Below, piece after piece: positions 1-13,227 of a stretch of DNA of 64,000 nt. The notes below the pieces were generated by a model. It saw only the letters and a list, made by a program, of their open reading frames with translations. It was not told the origin of the DNA and ran no database searches. Both the position numbers and the translations under genes were made by a program. Positions within the stretch are counted from its first letter, which is position 1; each line of letters opens with the position of its first letter. Source of the stretch: Sesamum alatum (taxonomy: Eukaryota > Streptophyta > Magnoliopsida > Lamiales > Pedaliaceae). The DNA is taken from positions 34,308,466-34,372,465 of the forward strand of contig JACGWO010000003.1 of the NCBI GenBank assembly GCA_034509735.1. The letters run 5' to 3'.

Positions 1-1398
1 AATAAAATATATTAATTGGCGATAGTGACCTGAAACGTTCACCTTAATTTCTCATCTGCCACCGTCTCTCCACATGCATATGCAGGTTGGCCGGCAGAAA
101 GTTTCATCTTCCAGTTGCTAAAATGGACGTGCTACATTAACTTACAAAATTTAAAAAAATTCATACATATTCTAAAATAATTTTGAAGTTTATTATAATA
201 TTTGAATAAATAAAATAAGATAACAGTTAGAGCTTAATTACAAATATTAACAACCAAACAAACTGATCAATATATATATATATATATATATATATTAACA
301 TAATACACTATCCATAATCCACTCCCATCAACGTACATACTCACTCTCAGTTATCTTACACTAATCAGGAGGGACCATTCTTACTCATTGCCTCACTAAC
401 TCTTTCGGTTAATTAATTAATTAAACCACGCATTGATAATATGTATATACGATTCTTCATAGGTAAATAAATAAAGGTTGTCAAGCCATTAAGGGACAAT
501 TATATGTACCAACCTCCTTTAGGATTTTGTATACGTAAATTCCATGTTGTTTGAAAAATTACATTTAATACTCTTGACGTTTGTTTTTCATCCAACAAAC
601 GTGAACCCCCCCGGTCAAAATTTAGGAAATTTGTTAATATTAGCAAAATAATTAAATGAAAATCTATATTTAATCCTAATCAACTTTTTTATTATTGACT
701 TATTGCATGTCAAATAAATTTTTTAGATTAAACTACTATAAACACCATTATAAACTATTTAATTGTATTATGTTTATTATAGGGTTTAATGCAATTTACC
801 TCCCTATGATATTGCAAATGAACAAATTACCTCCCAACGAAAAATAAAGAAGGGCAGTCTCAATTACTACTAATTCATTAACGTTAACTCATCAAGTAAA
901 TTAATTAAAAACATTTGTTTACTTTAACATTGAACAATTTCTTTCTTTTTTGAATGTAAGCTGAAAATTTTCTGGGTAGGATTTTTATGTCACTGCAAGA
1001 ATGAATGCCAGCAATACCGTATTGATTAGTAATAATATTAAAATTGTCTTTTAAAACATATATTAAATAACAAAAAAATTATTAGTGATGATGCAAACAA
1101 GAATTAATGTTTAGATTTTCCTATATTTGTTTTAATAGAAACGGTAATTACATAATCACATCAATATGTCAATAAATTGAGCAGTATATTAATTCAATTA
1201 ATACACAATATAAAAAATTTTATTATTCCATATACTATAAATCACTTTCGACTTAAAAATCATAATAAATCAAAACTATCTACCAAAATAATTAGACAAA
1301 ATACGAAAACTTCAATTTTAACCACGATCAATCAATATTTGTTATGGTTTTACCTATGCTATCGAAGAGTGATCAGCCGACAACTCGTAAAATTAATC

Positions 1399-1716
1399 GA
1401 GAAAATTGCAAATTGGTCCCAAAATATAGGGTGATTTGCAATATTACTTTCATACCTTTTGAAAGAGCCATATTAGTCTCATACTTTAAGAAAATGCTGC
1501 AAAGTTAGTCCCACCATAGCAATATTAGTCTCACACTTTAGGAAAATATTGCAAAATTAGTCCCAAAGTTTATCCCAAAAGTTACAATTTTTTTTACAGT
1601 GGGAGTAACTTTACAATGTTTTCATAAAATGTAGGACTAATATTGACTATTTCAGAAAGTATGAGACTAATATTACAAACCATCATATATTTTAAGACCA
1701 AAATTACAATTTTCTC
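1399..1716. mobile_element. MITE, 318 bp, with 9-bp target-site duplication
   Basis: The ends are inverted repeats: the left begins GAGAAAATTGCAAATTGGTC and the right ends CAATTTTCTC, with arms running about 70 bp inward. AAATTAATC flanks the element at 1390-1398 and 1717-1725, an exact 9-bp duplication typical of Mutator-type insertion. A related copy lies near 31301-31674. It carries no coding capacity. Confidence 0.8.
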
Positions 1717-3342
1717 AAATTAATCCTATTACTTAACTTAGTGACAACTTTGCACGATTTATACGTTGTAGCAAATATTAATATTTTTATTGTTATGTGT
1801 TCTCTCTTTCAAATTAATGGGATTTTTGTATATGGTTGGGTAGGTGACCAGCTCACTTGATCGAAAATCTGAATGAATCAAGATGAATGAAGCAGGCCAC
1901 GTGGTACGTATGGATGAATTGATCCTCGTACGATATCAGCCATTCCTTTTCTTTCATTAATCTGCAATGACAACTCTTGCAGCCCCGAAAGTCTTCTGCG
2001 TGCATCACATCATATAACCTTGAATTTACGATAGAGATTCATGTAAATCATGCATTTTGATAAGCGAGAGTGACACCGTGAATTTAGGTTTGTGATGCCG
2101 CTTTCAATGCTGTTGATTTTTCAAAGAATTGATTATTGGAGTTAAATGGAAAATTAATTATAATCAATTTTAATAAATATTACGCTCTTGAATCCAATAC
2201 TGTAATTATATTTTATAGTAATTCTTTCTCGGACCCTTTGCCTAAATCATGTACATTCATGGCCTCTTCAGGATCTGTTTGTTTGTTTGTGTTTTCATTT
2301 TAAATTTTTAGTTTTTTAAACAGTAATTAAAATGGTAATATGTTTATTTATGTGTATTCTCATTGAAAATATATTATTCAACATAACAATTCATTATAAA
2401 ACACAATTTCATTAACTAATTGGAACATATTCTTATTTCACAAGAAAATTTATACAAAATTAAAAATTTATATTTTTCACTGTAAACACAAACAATGAGG
2501 CCCAGTGTTCCACTAATTTAATTATATAGAACTTAGTGATGAAGGATTATAAAACTAGTGAAAAAAACCCCATAAAAATATACTTGTCCCTCATAAACCA
2601 ATAAATAATATAACACGACAAGCATTCACATCTTTTGGGTTGGGTCAAGTCGGCCCACAACCTGAAATAACAATTATTGATGTTAAAATTATCTAAAGAT
2701 AGTCATCTTGACATGTGGTTCCTCATGATTCTTGAGACGTTGACCCTCTATAAATATTGTGGATAACATTTGGAAGTATGCAATCATGCACTAAGTTCTA
2801 GCTAAGTGATAATCCCTGATTTAAGTATCGAAAAATTTTAATCGGGGGGTCACTCTAGTGTGTCTAACAAATATGCTACAATTCAATACATTCTTCTAAA
2901 TCGAGGAATTTTCGTGGACCCCACATCGATCATCTAGAGGATGCTATTGCCAATTAGAATTAACCACGACTTGAGTCCGAATCTCATTTATTAAATTTTA
3001 TGTGCTAAGAAGTGGATTATAAGTTTCTATTTAGATTCGACTTTTTCCTATTCTAATTTATTCTCTTGGAAATTTATTGCATGTGTTTTAGATACTGACC
3101 TGATTATTTTATTTAGAAGTTTGGAAATTGGGATCTGTAATATGTTCTAGCAAGTTAATGAATATGGCCCATCTTAGCCCAAAATTGATAAACAAATGGG
3201 CCACAAACGTGCATTTTCGGCCTGATATTCTATCATTTCCGATTGGGCCTTGGGAAGCTTCAGTTTAAACTTTAGAGCCATTCCTTTCTATTTTTTAGTT
3301 TTTAATTTTTCATTGATGCATATTTTTATATATTTAAGTACA

Positions 3343-4140
3343 TTTCAATATTATATTAAATTTTGTATTAAAAATATTAGTCAATGTATCTTTTTTTTTT
3401 AATTTTATATAATAATAAAATATGATATTCTTATTTATATTGTGTAAAAATAAGTTTAAACAACATTTTAGTAAGTTTTTATATATATATATATATTTTT
3501 TGTAAATAAATATTTAATATAATGCATATGAATTTTATTGTTATAATTTCAATATCTACTATAAAAAACTGTATTTATTTCAAATTTATCATATATTAGA
3601 ATTATTAGTTAATATCTCATGTTTTAGATTTAATATCAATCTCATGTTTTAGATTTAGATGATATCAAAATATGATATTTTAGTTTATATTATCTAAAAA
3701 CAAACTTAATCAACAACTTAGTACGATTTGATTTTCTTAAAATAAATATTTAATACAATTCATATGATTTTATTTTTATATTTCAATATTCACTACAACA
3801 AAATGCATTTATTTCGAAATTCATCGTATATTAAAATTATTAGTCAATATCATATTTTAGTTTTAGATGATATTAAAATATGTATTTTAGTTTATATTAT
3901 CTAAAATAAGATTAATCAACAATTTAGTACGACTTGATAATTTTTTTTGTAAGTAAATATTAAATACAATTTATATGGATTTTATTGTTATATTTCAATA
4001 TTCACTACAACAAAATGCATTTCCTTCAAATTTTATCGTAAAATTATAATTATTAGTTAATATGTCATATTTTAGTTTTATATAATATTGAAATATGGTA
4101 TTTTAGTTTATATTATCTAAACACAAGGTTAATCAATAAA
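3343..4140. repeat. AT-rich tandem repeat, unit about 205-235 bp, about four copies
   Basis: The landmark TTTCAATAT recurs near 3343, 3547, 3781 and 3993. Each is followed by a related block that includes ATTATTAGT, a TTTTAGTTT-like stretch and TTTATATTATCTAAA, then AATCAACAA. Copies are diverged and the period varies. The array ends about 100 bp before the presumed first exon of the methyltransferase gene. Confidence 0.7.
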
Positions 4141-4986
4141 TTAAATAAATCATTAATTATAAAAAAAAGAAAAAAAAACCACAGAAAAGGTATGAGACAC
4201 ACCCAACAATTTTAGAATTGAGTCAATTGACTTCTCTCTCATCTAAAACTCTCTCTCCCGCAGAACAGCTCCAAACCTCGTGCGTTGGCTACGAAGTACG
4301 AATCCATCGACAGACTCGGCACACGGTACAACCTCGCTTCGACTCCACCATTAACAGGTGAGTTTTGTTTTGTAAATTTCTTTTAATGTTTATTGAAGAT
4401 ATTTTCTCCTATAAGTTGTGCTTTCAAGGTGTTTGATAAAATGTCTTATTGAACTTTTGTTGATATCATTTGGTTTTGCTTGGGCCTTGGCTAGATTTTT
4501 GTGTCATCGCTGTTGTGTATAGTTTGGGAGTGACAAAATATGTACTGTTATATGTATTGGACATGGAGTTTGTCTAATTAAGAAAGTGTTTGTTTGTTGC
4601 TTTTGTGGGTACTCCAAGAATTTGAATAAAGTCCACCACTTATAAAGCAGTTTGGTGTAGTTGTGCATGATTAGTAATCATCCAGTTTTTGTTAATGGAG
4701 TGAAAAAGAAACCAGCATTAATCCTGATATTTCTGTTTTCGTTTTACGAATTACGAATCATGTTCAGAAACAATTTTGCAGTAGGTCCCATTTTGGTCAT
4801 TAATTAGGCCCTGTAATGAACAGGCTACACGTTTGGACCTCATATGAATGAGAAATCATAGCCTATTATGATGCCCTGCAGACTTGAATTATAGTGAGAA
4901 ATCTACAATTCAGAAAAAAAAGTGGAAGCATTGCACTTGTCTTCAATTATAGGAGTTGAGACATAATAATTAGCTTTATGAGGCAT

Positions 4987-5206
4987 AATTTTGGACATAA
5001 AACAGCAAATTGACAACCCTTGCGTGAGAGTCTTGAACACCTGGATCAAAAGGTTTTAATTGGATAATTTAGAGAATTTTGGACATAAAACAGCAAATTG
5101 ACAACCCTTGCGTGAGACTCTTGAACACCTGGATCAAAAGGTTTTAATTGGATAATTTTGAGAGTCTTGCATAATTTTGGACATAAAACAGCAAATTGAC
5201 AACCAT
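4987..5206. repeat. Tandem duplication in the 5' UTR intron (about 88-bp unit, 2.4 copies)
   Basis: The block beginning AATTTTGGACATAAAACAGC starts at 4987, 5075 and 5173. The first two copies are almost identical, including the CTTGCGTGAGA and CACCTGGATCAAAAGG parts; the third is truncated. It lies in the probable 5' UTR intron of the methyltransferase gene. Confidence 0.85.
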
Positions 5207-5554
5207 TAGCTTTTAAAATTCAAGCTTCAGGTTGGGGTGGGGTTGCGTGGGTAGGCGAAGCGAGTCAGACATGGCTTTGAATTCCAAGTAGCACAAAGAA
5301 GCATGTGCGACGTGGAGTCTTGAAAATGCAAATAAGGTGTTTGATGTAATGACTTACTTAAGAATGTAGCCCGACGCTTATATGTTAACTGCCCATCTGA
5401 TTTACATGCAGTGAGAGTTAATTTGTATTTTCATTCTTCGCTTTTGGTGGCCCGTGAACAGATATAGAGGGTTAAGAATTCCAAATTTCAGAACAAAGTT
5501 TTGAAGGTATTTACTGACAGTTAGTCTTGTGGTAAAGGGTTCGACTCCAAACCA

Positions 5555-8500
5555 ATGGGAAAAGCATCGAGGGACAAACGGGTAATCTCTCCTCTGCTAT
5601 CTTTCCTGTTCAAAGTTCTTTCATTTTTTTGGGGGACTTACTCTTTATTAGCTATGTTGTTTGATGGAACCATTCATATTGCAGGACATCTACTATAGGA
5701 AAGCCAAAGAGGAAGGATGGCGTGCCCGAAGTGCCTTCAAATTGCTTCAGATTGATGAGGAATTCAACATATTTGAAGGTTTGACTGGCCTGAATTATTG
5801 TTTGACTAAGTTTCACGTGCATTGATTATGATGGTTGATGACAATGTTGTTCAGCAGAATTCTTAATACTTTATCTTTAGATAATTAATAATGTTATGCC
5901 ACTAGTATACAGGGGTAAAGCGTGTGGTAGATTTATGTGCGGCACCTGGAAGCTGGAGTCAGGTATCTGTAATCCCGCCATGTCTACATTCAATCATATC
6001 TTTTGCACTGTTGGAATTGTGAAAAAGTGTCTAAATTAAAGTCTTAGCAAAGATCAAATTTTCGAAATTTTCTTGGTGAAACAACATAAGATTGTCTTTA
6101 TTGATCATTTGACATGTGACTTTGACAGAATGATTTAGCAAGCTTACCACCAATGTCTATGTCTCCAAATGAAATTTGTCAACATGTTATACTTTACAAT
6201 TTGAGAATTCTTTGCTATATCTCGTTTTCTTTTTTTTTTTTTCTCTTTTCAAGTTCTTTAAGTTTCACAAGTGCATTATTTGTCACTTTTTTTAGTACTT
6301 GAAAAATAGAATTTTTTTGCCTTTTCCTCTTCTTTTCGAGGCTATAAAGTAATAGCACAAGCATGTTAGACGTATACATATTATTACGGAGAGCAACAGC
6401 ATAACAGAATGCATTTTTTCTTCCCATCCATATATTATAGTTTTGTTCACATTTCATTGAATTCTTCGAGATAGTCATGTGCTGAACTTTGGCTTGCTAT
6501 ATCTTCCATTCAGGTTTTGAGTCGAAAGGTTTATCTCCCAGCAAAGCTGTCACCTGATTCTAAGTATGTTTCATTGGTGAATTTTCATATTTTTGCACCT
6601 TCTTTTTTGGTTTCACTGATCACTTTTACCTGTATTCTTTCCCTTATCAATGTTCGGAACACATTCTCATAAGGCTCATGATTTGTGTCTCAGGAATCTT
6701 TATTCTTTATTATGCAAGTTGCTTTGATCTTTTGATCCCTTTGAATGTCTGAATGAGGGTTGTCTTCATTCAATTTTGCAGGGAAAGTGATCTACCGCTT
6801 ATTGTGGCCATTGATTTGCAACCCATGGCTCCTATAGAAGGTGTTATTCAAGTCCAAGGGGATATCACAAATGCCAGGACAGCTGAAACGGTGTGGGCTC
6901 TATTCTTGCTCCATCTATCTATCTATCTGTAAACACACACACACACACGCGTGTGTTTGAGATGGTTCATAAATTAATGCACCTATTTGTTGCTTTTCTG
7001 GATACTTATTAAAAATGAACAGAATACGAATCCACTGGTCCACTTTTAGGAATCTAAGGTCCAGAGTCTGATTTTCTATCGATCAATATTTATCCAATTT
7101 CGTTGTACTTATCATTTTTATGTTAATATTCTTCATTTTTACCTATACTTTCAGCTTCTTGGTTTCTTCTCTCTCATAATGCGCATCTAGAACCTACTTA
7201 TGTTTCCTTCTTCTCAGGTCATTCGGCATTTTGATGGAGGCAAGGCTGATCTCGTTGTGTGTGATGGTGCACCTGATGGTTGGTGAAATAATTGTTAAAT
7301 TAGATCACTTTCTCTACTACACATGTCAATGTTTATTATCAAATGTCTAAGCTGCTTTTTTCTGCATATCTTAGTAACTGGCTTACATGACATGGATGAA
7401 TTTGTTCAGTCCCAACTCATTTTGGCGGTTAGTATTTTTATTCTTTGTTTGTTAATAATGTATATTTTTGGGCTGCTGTTAACTTCCAGAGTAGTGTTAT
7501 CCACATCCATAAGCATCTGATGCTGTTTCCTTTGACATGCTGTCTTTCCTATACAAAATTTGGTGTCTAGGAATCCTGTCATAGCTGGGGAATAAGAAAA
7601 TTTTGAGAATGAAGCTAATGAACTCTGATGGGAATTTAACAAGAATGGAGGGGTGCCAATAATTAATCACTGTTTCACGGGCAAAATTTCTCTATCTCGT
7701 TTTCACATAGATATTTCCATTTTTATGTTGATTTTGATCAGAAGATAGATGATGAATAGATTGTTTGCCCGTGCTTCATAATGACCATTCTGTTACTTGT
7801 AGTACTCATATAATTCCTTGTATATGGACTTCTGTTTATGTAGTAAGATACTTCTTCCATCCAACGCTGATGTCTGCGGATGTCAAACATGCTTGCAGGC
7901 ATTGACAATAGTTACGCACATACTAAAAACTGGTGGAAAGTTTATTGCAAAAATATTTCGAGGAAAAGATACTAGTCTCCTTTACTGTCAGGTGTGTCTT
8001 ACTTTCATGGCAAGACTTTCTCCGAATTTTATCACGTGATTTGCCCACTGTTGAATATTGTTTCATTCATGAAATGTGATTCTTGTGATTTAGCTGTGAT
8101 ATTATGGGATTCCGTTTTTTGTTCTCTGTGCTATATGACTTATCTTGATTTTGGTATGCTGTGAATCCAAGAATCTCAGCAAGAATTCTATCTTGTATAG
8201 CGTTTCTACGCAGAAGAATTCATGGAAGCCACTTTGTCTCCTAGGAAAGAGATAGAATTGAACTAATAGTGCTAGAGATATTTCTAGTAAATAAGGTTGT
8301 GTTTCAGACAAGAAGTATAAATGAAACCATGTTTATTATAGTGTACATAGGATGGGTACAAATTATGAGTGCTGGATCTAGCAAGGAAAAACATTTTATA
8401 TCAAATTATTTGGCCGGACAATTTCAAACTTATCAATTTAATGCTTCTTTCCGTGGTTATGGGCTTGTAATCATCACGTCGCTGTCTTATACCAAGGCTA

Positions 8501-10181
8501 CAATCTCCAAGATTTAGTTGTAGGATAGAACATGTACTATTCTTTGGTTTTAAGAAACATCATGAGCTATTGTAGAGACGCATGTTTAGAATATCGTTTA
8601 TTATGAACTAAGCTGGAGTTAAGATAACTAACTCATTTCTTTAGAATTGTACTAGTTGATATGTTTAGGGCATTTCCTAAGAGTCTAATATTACTTGGTG
8701 CCGGGATTGCAAATGACAAAAAATGTTTTTATGTTCTTGAGTCTGGTTCGCATTCCGTTTGTCCTCTTCTTTTCTTTTCTTTTTTCCCCTGAATATTGCC
8801 ACAACAGTAAGTCACGGTGCAGATATTATTCATGCCTTCTCTGCTGGTTAACATTAATCTCTCCTCTCTTATATTTTCATTCCAGAACTTTTATTGGATG
8901 GTGTTAAATGATTATATCATGGAATAATTAGATTTATCGTCGTAAAGCAGATTAGCATGCTTATGTAGCAAGGTAAGATGGAGCGAATAAATTCTAATGT
9001 TTCTCTTTTTTGGCAGCTAAAATTATTTTTCACGGAGGTGACATTTGCAAAACCGAAAAGCAGTCGTAATTCAAGCATAGGTATAAATGCTTTATTCATT
9101 TCTTTCCTAGATTCTTTGGTGGCATCCTCTCATCTCCTTTTCTTCCATTCTCCAAAGACTATTTTTATGTCAGAACTGGCCCATTCGATTTTGAAGCGCT
9201 ACCAATGCCCTTGGGCATCAGATGCAATAGATAATTTGTGTTTAAATTTGTCAGTTGAAGAGAGTAAATTCTTAAATGGAACTATTTTCAATTTTGCTTT
9301 TAACCATTATTTCCTGCACAGAGGCATTTGTGGTCTGTGAGAATTACTCACCCCCTGAAGGCTTTAACCAAAAAGATTTGCACCGCCTCCTTGAAAAAAT
9401 TGGAAGTCCTTCTGGTGCAGATGATCTAGGTACGGTGGTACCAATCCTGGCTTATTTTTGTTTCCTTAGTCAGCTTATTTATCGATATCTGCATATATGC
9501 GTGGACACATGTGGAAGTGATGGAGGTTTATGATTATGTAGTATACGTTCACCATACAAATACTTGCCTCAGTTATTACTAGCACTAACAGAAGTTGGAT
9601 GATCATATTCCTTGAGAAAGGAAAGTAAAACCTACACAAAGAAATTGTAGAGATCATATTCAACTATGTTTTTCTTCTCTCTTAAATTATTTATTTTAAG
9701 AAAGGACAGGGGGAAAGTTAAGTAACTTACAATTATCATCTGCTTTAAAATGCCGAATGAATTTTAAATCTTTCAAGGACGGAACTTAAGTGAAACTTTT
9801 CATGTGGCAAGAATGTATGCACCTCTGACATTGAAGTTGGTGTTACCTGGTGAAAAGTTTTATCATGTTATTGCATCAAATAAATGCAGTGAATCTTCTT
9901 CTGAAGTCATACTTGTATTAAGCTCATACATTTTGGCAGATTGCAGCAGTGGGTGGCTAGAAGGGCCTAACAAGGTGTATATTCCATTTCTGGCATGTGG
10001 TGACCTCAACGGGTATGACTCAGATCGTTCATATCCACTTCCTAAATCTGCAGATGGATCATACCAGAGCTTAGATCCAGTACAACCTCCTATTGCACCA
10101 CCATACAAGCGTGCTTTGGAAATGAAAAAAGCTTCAAGTCATGGACTTCAAGGTCTTGATAAACTTTCCCTTGATCCCTGA
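5555..10181 (+). CDS. TRM7: TRM7/FtsJ-type tRNA (anticodon loop) 2'-O-methyltransferase
   Basis: SAM-dependent RmJ/FtsJ-family methyltransferase. Its eukaryotic relatives methylate the 2'-OH of residues 32 and 34 in the anticodon loop of tRNAs such as tRNA-Phe, in the cytosol. Eleven exons: 5555-5581, 5685-5778, 5913-5962, 6514-6563, 6782-6890, 7218-7278, 7375-7427, 7899-7991, 9017-9080, 9322-9429 and 9940-10181. They total 951 nt, in frame, giving 316 aa, close to the family size. The N-terminus [20 protein letters not shown] is diagnostic. SAM motif I is [11 protein letters not shown] (residues 47-57). The K-D-K-E catalytic tetrad is visible as K28, D126 (VVCDGAPD), K166 (GGKFIAKIF) and E201. 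A non-coding first exon probably ends at 4357 (AACAG before GTGAG) and splices to about 5521. Product and exon structure are secure; TRM7 versus a close paralogue rests on family knowledge. Confidence 0.93.
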
Positions 10182-10254
10182 GCATGGTGATGAAGGCCAT
10201 TTCTTCAGGCCACACCATTCCAATATAGTTAAACTTTTGGATGGCGATCATGAC

Positions 10255-10458
10255 CGAACTAAGGTAGATGATGGAAGCTAAAGCATTCTTGATGTTAGAA
10301 CCGCTTAACAAGAACTTCATGTATCTGATATCTCGATTGTACTCTTTCATACACATCGAACTAAGGTAGATGATGGATGCTAAAGCATTCTTGATGTTAG
10401 AACCGCTTAACAAGAACTTCATGTATCTGATATCTCGATTGTACTCGTTCATACGCAC
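10255..10458. repeat. 102-bp tandem duplication in the 3' flank/UTR of TRM7
   Basis: CGAACTAAGGTAGATGATGG begins at 10255 and again at 10357. The two copies are nearly identical over about 102 bp. They start about 75 bp after the TGA stop at 10179-10181, so they probably lie in the 3' UTR. The period is a multiple of three, which keeps a spurious reverse-strand frame open (10090-10482). Confidence 0.85.
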
Positions 10459-11305
10459 CGTTATCTGGCTTGCATAGATCAACAGAAAATGGCAGATCTC
10501 ATATTCAAGGATGTCGGTCCACTTAAATGAGGAATCGAATGGCGATGATCTGATACTCTATAATTCATAGGTTATACCATGTTCAACACTTGTTGTTCTG
10601 TTTTGATTTTTTGAATGATATACCATTCATTCTACTCGGGTTTCAAACTTACATTTACTTTTGGAAAGTCAGGATTGACATAATGGAAATGTAGAAGATG
10701 AGACAGAGGGGAAAGAAAGGCAAATAATGTTAAGGAAATTCCAACCAAAATCAGCCAAAACCAAAGCAACCAATGAGATAGAGAATTATTCCGTGATTAG
10801 TACACGACGAGTAGACTAATTAACTTTTTCTTTTTGGTTAAAAGGAATCAATAATTATATGATAAATATAATAACATTTTATATAATCAATATCAATAGT
10901 GTAATTAACTTGGGGTGGACAAAGTAGCTGCTGCTCCCTCTCTGAAAACTGTAAATTATCTTCAAGTGTTTTTACATCTAAAACTTGAAATCTATTTATA
11001 TTTCTACATTTTTTGTTAAATCTATTGTTTAATTATACTTGAAAATATATAACAACTTATTCTTCTTCAGTGAAGGTTTCTCCAGTTTCTACACTCGAAA
11101 AATCTTGGTCCCTGGAAACCACAGAGATCGTCCACACCCCACATGCAAAATTTAAGTGAATATTTCTTCTACTGCGCGCAGTAGAATACAGTTGTGTCTA
11201 AATTCTTGCAGGGACAAAATTTAATAAAAATCTCTTACTATATAACCTACACAGAACAGAACAGAACTGAATGATCTCTACCTCATTTACAACACTTTGA
11301 TGTTT
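10459..11305. other. Convergent intergenic region between TRM7 and the Josephin-like gene
   Basis: AT-rich, no coding signal. It should contain the polyadenylation sites of the two convergent genes. Nothing else was recognised. Confidence 0.6.
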
Positions 11306-11679
11306 CTAGCAAGAGCTGGAAACTGAATTTGATCTCTGCAGAGAAGAAGAAGAGTTCAAGAACTCGATGCAGTCTTCTATAGCTTCAGCCCTCTGAGAAT
11401 CAAGTGTTTCTGCATAGGAACGTGACCTCGCCAAACTAGCTGAAGAAACTTTCCGCGAACATCTCCGACGACTCGACACCAACGGCAGTGCTTCCACCAC
11501 CTTTGCTCCTATCTGCCTCAAGAAACTCGCCGGCGAGAATCTTGATCCTTTTGGGAGTTTAAAAATCCATATTTTCAACATCACTTTCTTCTTGTTTCCT
11601 CCAACTTTAATGTTGGCCCCGCTGTTGTTCTTGGAGTACTGGACGGTTGATTCAGGGCTGAAACTCACTCGTCTGCTCA

Positions 11680-11680
<1 letters not shown>
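11306..11680 (-). CDS. Small basic serine-rich protein, Josephin-like family of plants
   Basis: Single-exon gene of 124 aa. It starts MSRRVSFSPES, has a basic stretch (GGNKKKVMLKIWIFKLPKGSR), then SFLRQIGAKVVEALPLVSSRRRCSRKVSS, and ends with the block RSRSYAETLDSQRAEAIEDC followed by IEFLNSSSSLQRSNSVSSSC. The latter resembles the small plant proteins annotated as Josephin-like. Despite that name, no Josephin protease catalytic Cys/His arrangement is visible, so no enzymatic role can be claimed. No signal peptide or membrane segment. A long (GA)n run lies directly upstream in the probable 5' UTR. The gene is certain to be coding by its composition and conserved C-terminal block; the family name is from memory and function is unknown. 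Confidence 0.7.

Positions 11681-11684
<4 letters not shown>

Positions 11685-11722
<38 letters not shown>
11685..11722. repeat. (GA)n microsatellite in the 5' leader of the Josephin-like gene
   Basis: Uninterrupted AG dinucleotides start five bases upstream of the ATG (complement of 11678-11680). On the transcribed strand this is a CT-rich leader, common in plant 5' UTRs. Confidence 0.9.
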
Positions 11723-11729
<7 letters not shown>

Positions 11730-13227
11730 AGAAGAGGGAGTTGGTGGAATTGTGGGAGGTATTTATTTAGGAGGGACTGATGGAAAAAGGCAAAGTAGGT
11801 TGAGGAAAAAAAGATAAAGGAGGTTTAAGCTTCTTAATGATCATAGCTACGCTGTAAGAAAAGCATTTCTGTGCACTTGTTCTATCATCTACGCCTCCTG
11901 TTTAATTGGATCATCGAGGTTGATTGCTGACCGAATCAACACACAATTATTCAAGACTCTACTGCTTGCTATGATTTTAGCGCCCGACTATTTCTTTCTC
12001 GTATTTCAAGAACTATGATTTCATGATGTAAATATCAGCAGGGCCTTTTTACATTAGGACATGATTAAGATTTAGAGTACAAGTAAATCTTTGTACATTA
12101 TTGGTGCTAAGGTTTTCTCTTCTCAAGTGATTCCTACCAAGAATGTCTGATTCCAGTCTCACACACTCCAACAACTACAAATCAATTCATTCATACAAGA
12201 AAACAAATGGAAATCTTTGGGTTATAAACAGAATCCTAAGGGAAAGTTTTTACGGTCAAAAGGAGAAAAGAGAGGTGGGAGGAGAGGAGGGGCCCCTCAG
12301 AGGAATAGTACAGATAGCATGTCATCTTTAGTCTTAACAAAAAAGGGCAAAAAGAGAGGAAGAGGATTTGGGAGGAGGCCAAGAGATACCCTTCTCATTG
12401 TACTTTTTCGATATGTTTCGAAAATTCTTACCAAAATCAAGTTTGATCGAACCAAACTAATCATATGATTGATCACTTTTCTTGAACTGTACACCAATCA
12501 AATGTGATTGCTGGCTGCCCACCTTTTATTCCTCTCAGGAATCAGAATTTCTAGTCTTGGTCCCATCCCGTTTTTGACCAACCATCATTTTCCCTGTTTC
12601 TTTCTGTCTGCGCATTCAACTTTTATTACCTTTATTTACCCATGTATCAAGAACATTAAAGGAAGGAAGTTGTGCATCGAAATTAATGTTTTGTTTGAAT
12701 GGGAAACGCTTTTGACTGAGAGAATTGGACCACTGTAGTTTTTAGATCAGGTTGTGAAAGGAAAACAGATCAATCCTGAGACTGCTGCCTATTGATAAAT
12801 AATCAACTTTCGTCGAAGTTAACACAAACAACGTCGTTAACCCGATTCTTATGAATGTAGTAAAGTTTAGAAGCTACAGCTACATATGCAGGTCGACGCT
12901 ATTGCTAGGTTGTTGTGCCTATATGTGTGGGTACAAGTACTATTTGCAGTCCAACAATAAATATGGAATAGGCCGACTACAGTACTGATGTAATAAGTCT
13001 ATATGTTAGTATTTAAATGATGTAAGAAAGAGTGTAGATGCAGCTGATGAATGAGATACTGAATTACTGAAACTGTAAAAACAAGAATTTGAATTTACCA
13101 GAGGAGGAGAGAAGTCTACAACATATTAGCTCTACAAAAATTATGTTAATTCGCATAAAACATGACAAACTCGACTAAATCTGGTAACCTCAAGATAACA
13201 TAGACGGAGATTCGGGAAGTATGGAGA
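11723..13227. other. Intergenic region, no recognised gene
   Basis: It lies between the 5' side of the Josephin-like gene and the 3' end of FLU. The short open frames at 12143-12497, rich in Lys/Arg/Gly because of purine-rich sequence, overlap on both strands and match no family I know. The right part is presumably the 3' UTR of FLU. Confidence 0.55.

Larger units (their letters stand above)
1..4229. other. AT-rich intergenic spacer, no gene
   Basis: No credible coding region; the one open frame here (1177-1434) is low-complexity and resembles no family I know. The stretch holds an (AT)n run near 270-293, a transposon-like end at about 782 (its terminus resembles the right end of the 50221-50490 element), a complete MITE at 1399-1716 and an AT-rich tandem repeat at about 3343-4140. 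The promoter of the methyltransferase gene should lie at its right edge. Confidence 0.7.

Noticed and set aside
6215..6478. 87-aa reverse open frame rich in Lys
   Set aside because: It lies in a TRM7 intron opposite poly-pyrimidine sequence; composition only, no family similarity.
10090..10482. 130-aa reverse frame containing a repeated protein segment
   Set aside because: The protein repeat is just the 102-bp DNA duplication of the TRM7 3' flank read in a frame kept open because 102 is divisible by three.
12143..12497. Overlapping basic open frames between the Josephin-like gene and FLU
   Set aside because: Both strands are open over the same purine-rich stretch and the products are low-complexity with no known relatives.
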